From Congregibacter variabilis (GTDB lineage Bacteria > Pseudomonadota > Gammaproteobacteria > Pseudomonadales > Halieaceae), in the NCBI RefSeq assembly GCF_045689235.1, contig NZ_CP136864.1:3867144-3931143 (forward strand): DNA of 64,000 nt. Direction: 5' to 3'. Of the stretch, positions 60,358 through 64,000 are shown piece after piece (position 1 is the first letter of the stretch; the number at the start of each line of letters is the position of its first letter). A program made the translations under genes and the position numbers. Below the pieces are notes generated by a model. That model did no database searches and had not been told where the DNA came from. It worked only from the letters and a program-made list of their open reading frames with translations.

Positions 60358-61125
60358 GTGAGTAAAAAATTTCGCGCGTTGATCACCGGCGCATCAGCCG
60401 GCCTGGGAGATTCCTATGTGAAGCAGCTTGCCGAGCGCTGCGACAGCATGCTGGTTGTTGCCCGGCGCGGTGACAGACTACAAGAGCTTGCGGACTCCCT
60501 GGCCGGGCAATGCCTTGTGGAAACTCTGGAGGCTGATCTTGCTACCGTCGAGGGCCAGGCTCGAGTGGTGGAGGCTATTCGACAAGGTCCGGCGATAGAT
60601 TTACTGGTAAATAATGCAGGCTATTCAACCATTGGCCCCTATGCAGCCAGTGACCTTGACGATGAACTTGGAATGCTGCGTCTGCACAACGAGGCACCCA
60701 TGGTGCTGACCCGCGCGGCGCTTCCGGCAATGATCGAGCAAGGTAGTGGTGCGGTGATCAACGTAGCATCTATAGCAGGACTGGTCAGCACGCCGAATGT
60801 TGCCGTCTACGGGGCAACAAAAGCCTTTTTGGTGAGTTTCACGCGAGCCTTGCGTCTAGAGCTCAAAGATAGTGGCATCCGCATGCAGTGCCTCTGTCCC
60901 GGTTACACGCGTTCAGAGATCCATAGCCGCGAAACGATGAAGGATTTTGATGTGAACATCGTGCCGGAGAAACTCTGGATGGATGCGGATACTGTGGTCG
61001 CAGAAAGTTTGGCTGCCATTACCGATGAAGCGGATCAGTGGTTACTGGTTTCCGGGGAGCACAACCGAAAGGTTGTGGCCCGGGAGATGGATGCTCTGAG
61101 AGCCGACTTGCACTACCCCAGTTAA
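60358..61125 (+). CDS. Short-chain dehydrogenase/reductase
   Basis: This SDR (255 aa from the GTG at 60358) has the NADP motif ITGASAGLGDSYVKQ at the N-terminus, the NNAG motif (LLVNNAGYSTIG), and the catalytic Ser (NVASIAG) with YGATK. The second GTG is chosen over 60352 because AAGGAAG lies 7 bases upstream. No substrate can be inferred. Its stop overlaps that of the convergent dapE by 4 bp. Confidence 0.88.
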   Translation: MSKKFRALITGASAGLGDSYVKQLAERCDSMLVVARRGDRLQELADSLAGQCLVETLEADLATVEGQARVVEAIRQGPAIDLLVNNAGYSTIGPYAASDLDDELGMLRLHNEAPMVLTRAALPAMIEQGSGAVINVASIAGLVSTPNVAVYGATKAFLVSFTRALRLELKDSGIRMQCLCPGYTRSEIHSRETMKDFDVNIVPEKLWMDADTVVAESLAAITDEADQWLLVSGEHNRKVVAREMDALRADLHYPS

Positions 61126-62261
61126 TTTTCGGGGAGTAAGCGCCGGAGAATACCTTCGTACATAGCAGCAAGCTTTGGAAGGTCATCGACGCGAACATGC
61201 TCATTGACACGATGGATGCTTGCGTTGATGGGGCCCAACTCCACGAGCTGGGCGCCATAGGGCGCTATAAAGCGACCGTCGGAGGTGCCGCCGCTGGTGG
61301 ACAGCTGTGTTTCTATACCCGTAACTTCCAACACAGCGGCGCGACAGGCGTTGGTGAGCTCGCCTTCAGCGGTGATAAACGGATCTCCGCTGAGCTTCCA
61401 TTGAATGTCTGCTTTGACTGAGTGATCCGCCAGAGTCTTCTCGACGGCCTCTTGCAGGCTGTTTGACGTCTGTTCTGTAGAAAAGCGAAAGTTAAGCAAC
61501 AAATCGACGTGCCCGGGAATCACATTTGTTGCGCCGGTGCCCGTGTGCAAATTAGTGATCTGGAAGCTGGTCGCCGGGAAGTACTCGTTACCCTGATCCC
61601 ACTGCCTGGTGATCAGTTCCCCGAGCGCCGGAAGTGCCCCGTGTAGTGGATTATCGGCATGTTGAGGGTACGCCACATGCCCCTGACGCCCGTGTATCTT
61701 GAGCTCGGCGTTAAGGGAGCCCCGGCGGCCGTTTTTGATGGTGTCCCCAAGCGCTTCGCTACTCGAAGGCTCACCTACTACACAATAGTCGATGTTAATG
61801 CCGCGTTCGGCTAACCATTGCATGACTCGCACCGTGCCGTTTGTTGCGGGGCCCTCTTCATCTGAGGTTATAAGAAAGCCAATGCTTCCCTGAGGCTTGC
61901 GCTTTGCGAGGAAATCTTCACAGGCAACAATCATTGCAGCGAGGCTGCCTTTCATGTCGGCGGCGCCTCGCCCGTATAGCAGTCCGTCGCGAACGGTGGG
62001 AACAAATGGGTCGCTGTCCCATTCACTTGCCGGTCCGGGTGGCACTACGTCCGTATGTCCTGCGAATGCCAGAAGCGGACCGCTTGTTCCCCACTGGGCC
62101 CAAAAGTTTTGTGTGTCCTCAAAGGGCAGGGGGGTGCAGTGAAAGCCCAGGGCCTCTAACCTCTGCATCATCAATGCTTGGCATCCTGCATCTTCTGGCG
62201 TGACAGAAGCCCGGGCGATGAGCTCGCAGGCCAGGTCCAAAGTACGATCGGTATCTGTCAT
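61122..62261 (-). CDS. dapE: Succinyl-diaminopimelate desuccinylase DapE
   Basis: DapE (379 aa) hydrolyses N-succinyl-LL-diaminopimelate. Zn ligands lie in FAGHTDVVPPG (His), GRGAADMKGSLAAM (Asp) and SDEEGPATNG (catalytic Glu and ligand Glu). The dimerisation domain with its histidine follows. The ATG at 62261 lies 1 base after the dapD stop; the frame is open to 62288 inside dapD. Pathway partner of dapD and dapA. Confidence 0.96.
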   Translation of the reverse strand: MTDTDRTLDLACELIARASVTPEDAGCQALMMQRLEALGFHCTPLPFEDTQNFWAQWGTSGPLLAFAGHTDVVPPGPASEWDSDPFVPTVRDGLLYGRGAADMKGSLAAMIVACEDFLAKRKPQGSIGFLITSDEEGPATNGTVRVMQWLAERGINIDYCVVGEPSSSEALGDTIKNGRRGSLNAELKIHGRQGHVAYPQHADNPLHGALPALGELITRQWDQGNEYFPATSFQITNLHTGTGATNVIPGHVDLLLNFRFSTEQTSNSLQEAVEKTLADHSVKADIQWKLSGDPFITAEGELTNACRAAVLEVTGIETQLSTSGGTSDGRFIAPYGAQLVELGPINASIHRVNEHVRVDDLPKLAAMYEGILRRLLPEN

Positions 62262-62262
62262 T

Positions 62263-63276
62263 TCAGTCGTTGGCGTGGAGTGCAGCATTGAGTTGTACCG
62301 AGGTTTTGTTGGTGAGGCATTCCACAGCGCCGTTTAAGCTATTGCGACGAAAGAGCAGGTCAGACATACCTTGAAGTTTTCTGGCAGCGAGCGTTTCGGT
62401 GGCGGTGCCGCTGGCATCGAGCATGGTTACCTTTGTCCCGGAGGTTACATACAAACCTGATTCAACGATGCAGCGGTCTCCCAATGGAATACCGATACCC
62501 GCATTGGCGCCAATAAGACACTGCTTGCCCACAGATATAATGATATTGCCGCCACCGGACAGAGTGCCCATGGTGGAGCTGCCGCCGCCCAGGTCGGAAT
62601 CAGCGCCAACAAGGACACCTGCAGAAACCCGACCTTCGATCATGCCCGGGCCAATGGTACCCGCATTGAAATTGATGAAGCCCTCATGCATCACGGTAGT
62701 ACCCTCGCCAACATAAGCGCCCAGGCGCACTCTCGCGGTGTGGGCAATGCGCACGCCGCCGGGCACAACGTAGTTGGTCATTTTCGGGAACTTGTCGACG
62801 CAACTGACTTCCAGCACTTCACCGCGCAGCCGGGCATCCAGCTGCCGCTCGGCCAGTTCGCTCAGCGCGATAGCGCCTTGATCTGTCCATGCAACGTTGG
62901 GCAGCACGCCAAACACGCCCTCCAGCACAGTTTCCTGAGGAAGGACTAATCTATGCGATAGCAGCTGAAGTTTGAGATAGGCGGCGGGAACTGTCTTTGG
63001 GGCGGAGTCGTCCTGCAGGCAAACAGCCACAGCGGGCTGGTTACTGTCTGCCATTTTGCGCGCCAGTGTTGCGGTATCTTCGTGGCCAGCAGCATCGCAC
63101 TCACCTGCTATGGCCAGAAGGTCGTCAGCGCTCAATATCAGATCGGAGGCATGCTCACCTAAACAGGCCACGAGAGAAGACTGGGGATTGAGAATAGGCA
63201 TGGGAAAAAACACTTCGAGCCAGTTTCCGGCCTGATCCCGGGTTCCCAAACCTAATCCTAATGCATATGCATTCAT
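62263..63276 (-). CDS. dapD: 2,3,4,5-tetrahydropyridine-2,6-dicarboxylate N-succinyltransferase DapD
   Basis: DapD (337 aa) succinylates tetrahydrodipicolinate. An N-terminal domain of about 160 residues precedes the left-handed beta-helix built from hexapeptide repeats (VRIAHTARVRLGAYVGEGTT, GFINFNAGTIGPGMIEGRVS, GADSDLGGGSSTMGTLSGGG). The length is that of the long Pseudomonas/actinobacterial form rather than the about 275-aa enterobacterial form. It lies between the YffB-like gene and dapE. Confidence 0.95.
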   Translation of the reverse strand: MNAYALGLGLGTRDQAGNWLEVFFPMPILNPQSSLVACLGEHASDLILSADDLLAIAGECDAAGHEDTATLARKMADSNQPAVAVCLQDDSAPKTVPAAYLKLQLLSHRLVLPQETVLEGVFGVLPNVAWTDQGAIALSELAERQLDARLRGEVLEVSCVDKFPKMTNYVVPGGVRIAHTARVRLGAYVGEGTTVMHEGFINFNAGTIGPGMIEGRVSAGVLVGADSDLGGGSSTMGTLSGGGNIIISVGKQCLIGANAGIGIPLGDRCIVESGLYVTSGTKVTMLDASGTATETLAARKLQGMSDLLFRRNSLNGAVECLTNKTSVQLNAALHAND

Positions 63277-63307
63277 GTTCAGTTTTCCTCTATGTGTGTC
63301 GTCAGCG

Positions 63308-63655
63308 CTAGCTCAATAGCGTTGCATAGCGTGATTCGTTAAATCCAAATTCCAGCAGACCATCACCTTCCAGAACGGGCCGCTTGATAAGCGTTGGTGC
63401 GGCGAGTGCAGCCGAAGCCGCGCTATCTGCATCCATGGCTTCTCGATCCTCGGCGGGCAGGGCTTTCCAGCTCGTGCTGCGACGATTGATAACTGAGTCC
63501 CATTCCCGGGAACCAAGCCAGCGCTTCAGCGTTGCGTCATCCAGGCCGTCTTGTCTAAAGTCGTGAAAACGGTAGTCGACCTTAGCCGCATCCAGCCAAC
63601 GCCGAGCTTTACGCACCGTGTCACAGTTACTGATGCCGTAGAGGGTGAGAGCCAT
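63308..63655 (-). CDS. ArsC/Spx-family (YffB-like) thioredoxin-fold protein
   Basis: The protein (115 aa from this ATG) has the ArsC-like N-terminus TLYGISNCDTVRKARRWLDA with one cysteine, then VDYRFHDFRQDGLD, and APTLIKRPVLEGDGL, the YffB signature. The second active-site Cys of arsenate reductases is missing, so arsenate reduction is not assumed. The frame is open to 63805; the ATGs at 63664 and 63655 fit the family. yffB is also near dapE in E. coli. Confidence 0.88.
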   Translation of the reverse strand: MALTLYGISNCDTVRKARRWLDAAKVDYRFHDFRQDGLDDATLKRWLGSREWDSVINRRSTSWKALPAEDREAMDADSAASAALAAPTLIKRPVLEGDGLLEFGFNESRYATLLS

Positions 63656-63698
63656 AATGATCATCCCTGCAAAAGGGCGGGGAATATAGCAAATATCC

Positions 63699-64000
63699 TC
63701 AGGCTTTGTGGGTGCGCTTAGGGTTCTTTCGATTGGGGTAGCAGTGCCGGCAGATTTCGCAGACACGTCCATCGCATCCTCGGGCGCTGCAGAATTCACG
63801 GCCATAGAAAATGATCTGCAGGTGCAGGCGGTTCCAGTACTCCCGAGGAAACAGTTTTTTGAGGTCTCGCTCGGTCTGCGTGACGTTTTTCCCGCTACTT
63901 AGGCCCCAGCGTTGTGCCAAGCGGTGGATGTGGGTGTCTACGGGAAATGCCGGCACACCGAAGGCCTGAGACATCACAACACTGGCGGTTTTGTGCCCAA
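63699..64000 (-). CDS. nth: Endonuclease III (C-terminal part, runs off right edge)
   Basis: These 100 codons are the C-terminal half of a base-excision repair DNA glycosylase. The hairpin-helix-hairpin region GHKTASVVMSQAF holds the catalytic Lys, and PAFPVDTHIHRLAQRWGL holds the catalytic Asp (DTH). The 4Fe-4S loop is CSARGCDGRVCEICRHC, spaced differently from the C-X6-C-X2-C-X5-C of E. coli Nth. The 5' end of the gene lies outside the window. It removes oxidised pyrimidines. Confidence 0.92.
   Translation of the reverse strand, partial: GHKTASVVMSQAFGVPAFPVDTHIHRLAQRWGLSSGKNVTQTERDLKKLFPREYWNRLHLQIIFYGREFCSARGCDGRVCEICRHCYPNRKNPKRTHKA

Noticed and set aside
63308..63655. Arsenate reductase
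   Set aside because: Only one cysteine is present and the sequence fits the YffB group without known arsenate activity.
1..64000. Mobile elements, prophage, tRNA genes, CRISPR arrays or toxin-antitoxin pairs
   Set aside because: No transposase, integrase, phage or toxin family motif, cloverleaf-like sequence or spaced repeat array was seen on reading both strands.

Overview
The window looks like a chromosomal segment of an aerobic anoxygenic phototrophic gammaproteobacterium, most likely from the marine OM60/NOR5 (Halieaceae) group. Three things point there. A bacteriochlorophyll gene cluster of the proteobacterial type lies at 1-16.5 kb. The housekeeping gene order of the rest resembles Pseudomonas and its relatives (dcd-mrp-metG near rnf, purN-purM-DUF2066-perM-hda, dapA-bamC-metallo-beta-lactamase). 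Coding is very dense, with stop/start overlaps and several tail-to-tail gene ends that touch or overlap. The group assignment is an inference from gene content; no marker gene was compared.

Layout. (1) 1-9059, minus strand: an operon-like run bchF-bchN-bchB-bchH-bchL-bchM-lhaA, with lhaA running off the left edge. It encodes Mg insertion, methylation, dark protochlorophyllide reduction, C3-vinyl hydration and a light-harvesting assembly factor. (2) 9313-14674, plus strand: the repressor gene ppsR, then bchG, a PucC-family gene, bchP and a small unrecognised membrane protein. (3) 14703-15767, minus strand: acsF, the oxygen-dependent cyclase. Divergent from it is a short BLUF blue-light receptor (16003-16488), closed by a strong terminator at 16528-16557 that marks the end of the photosynthesis region. 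PpsR-type palindromes (TGT-N12-ACA and variants) sit at the bchF, bchG and acsF/BLUF promoters, so one redox/light-responsive circuit probably controls the three units.

(4) 16.6-23 kb: a large Ig-like lipoprotein gene with a structured leader, a divergent Nramp-family transporter, a family-2 glycosyltransferase, a HolD-like gene, rimI and a small unknown gene. (5) 23.0-28.3 kb: the complete Rnf/Rsx electron transport operon rsxABCDGE (minus). (6) 28.5-37.5 kb: metG, mrp/apbC, dcd, a DUF3108 protein, purN, purM, a DUF2066 protein, a PerM-type permease and hda. (7) 37.5-42.8 kb: an amino-acid catabolic locus with an Lrp/AsnC regulator divergent from a fused indolepyruvate:ferredoxin oxidoreductase, followed by a Leu/Phe/Val-type dehydrogenase. 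(8) 42.8-48.7 kb: a YhhQ transporter, an SDR, a PTPS/QueD paralogue with an ExxHGH motif, a quinone oxidoreductase, a TlpA-type thioredoxin, a YihY membrane protein, a WrbA-like flavoprotein and a DUF2069 protein. (9) 48.7-55.5 kb: sppA, an MscS channel, an Mla-type (MCE) lipid transport operon and a DUF3806 protein. (10) 55.6-60.3 kb: dapA, bamC, an MBL-fold hydrolase, a class III cyclase-like protein and rsmJ. (11) 60.3-64 kb: an SDR, dapE, dapD, a YffB/ArsC-like protein and the 3' part of nth.

No intergenic stretch exceeds 300 bases. The longest are about 253 b (9060-9312, divergent bchF/ppsR promoters), 235 b (15768-16002, acsF/BLUF promoters), 223 b (19070-19292, leader and promoter of the lipoprotein gene) and 207 b (10690-10896, nested hairpins and bchG promoter). 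I saw no tRNA, rRNA, CRISPR array, insertion sequence, phage gene or attachment site. The most interesting material is regulatory: the PpsR operator architecture, an apparently leaderless bchG transcript and a stand-alone BLUF protein. There are also several diverged enzymes: a PTPS paralogue with Glu instead of the catalytic Cys, an Nramp homologue without the DPGN motif, a class III cyclase-like protein and a HolD-like protein with a long linker. I did not find a clear multi-gene system that I would call undescribed.
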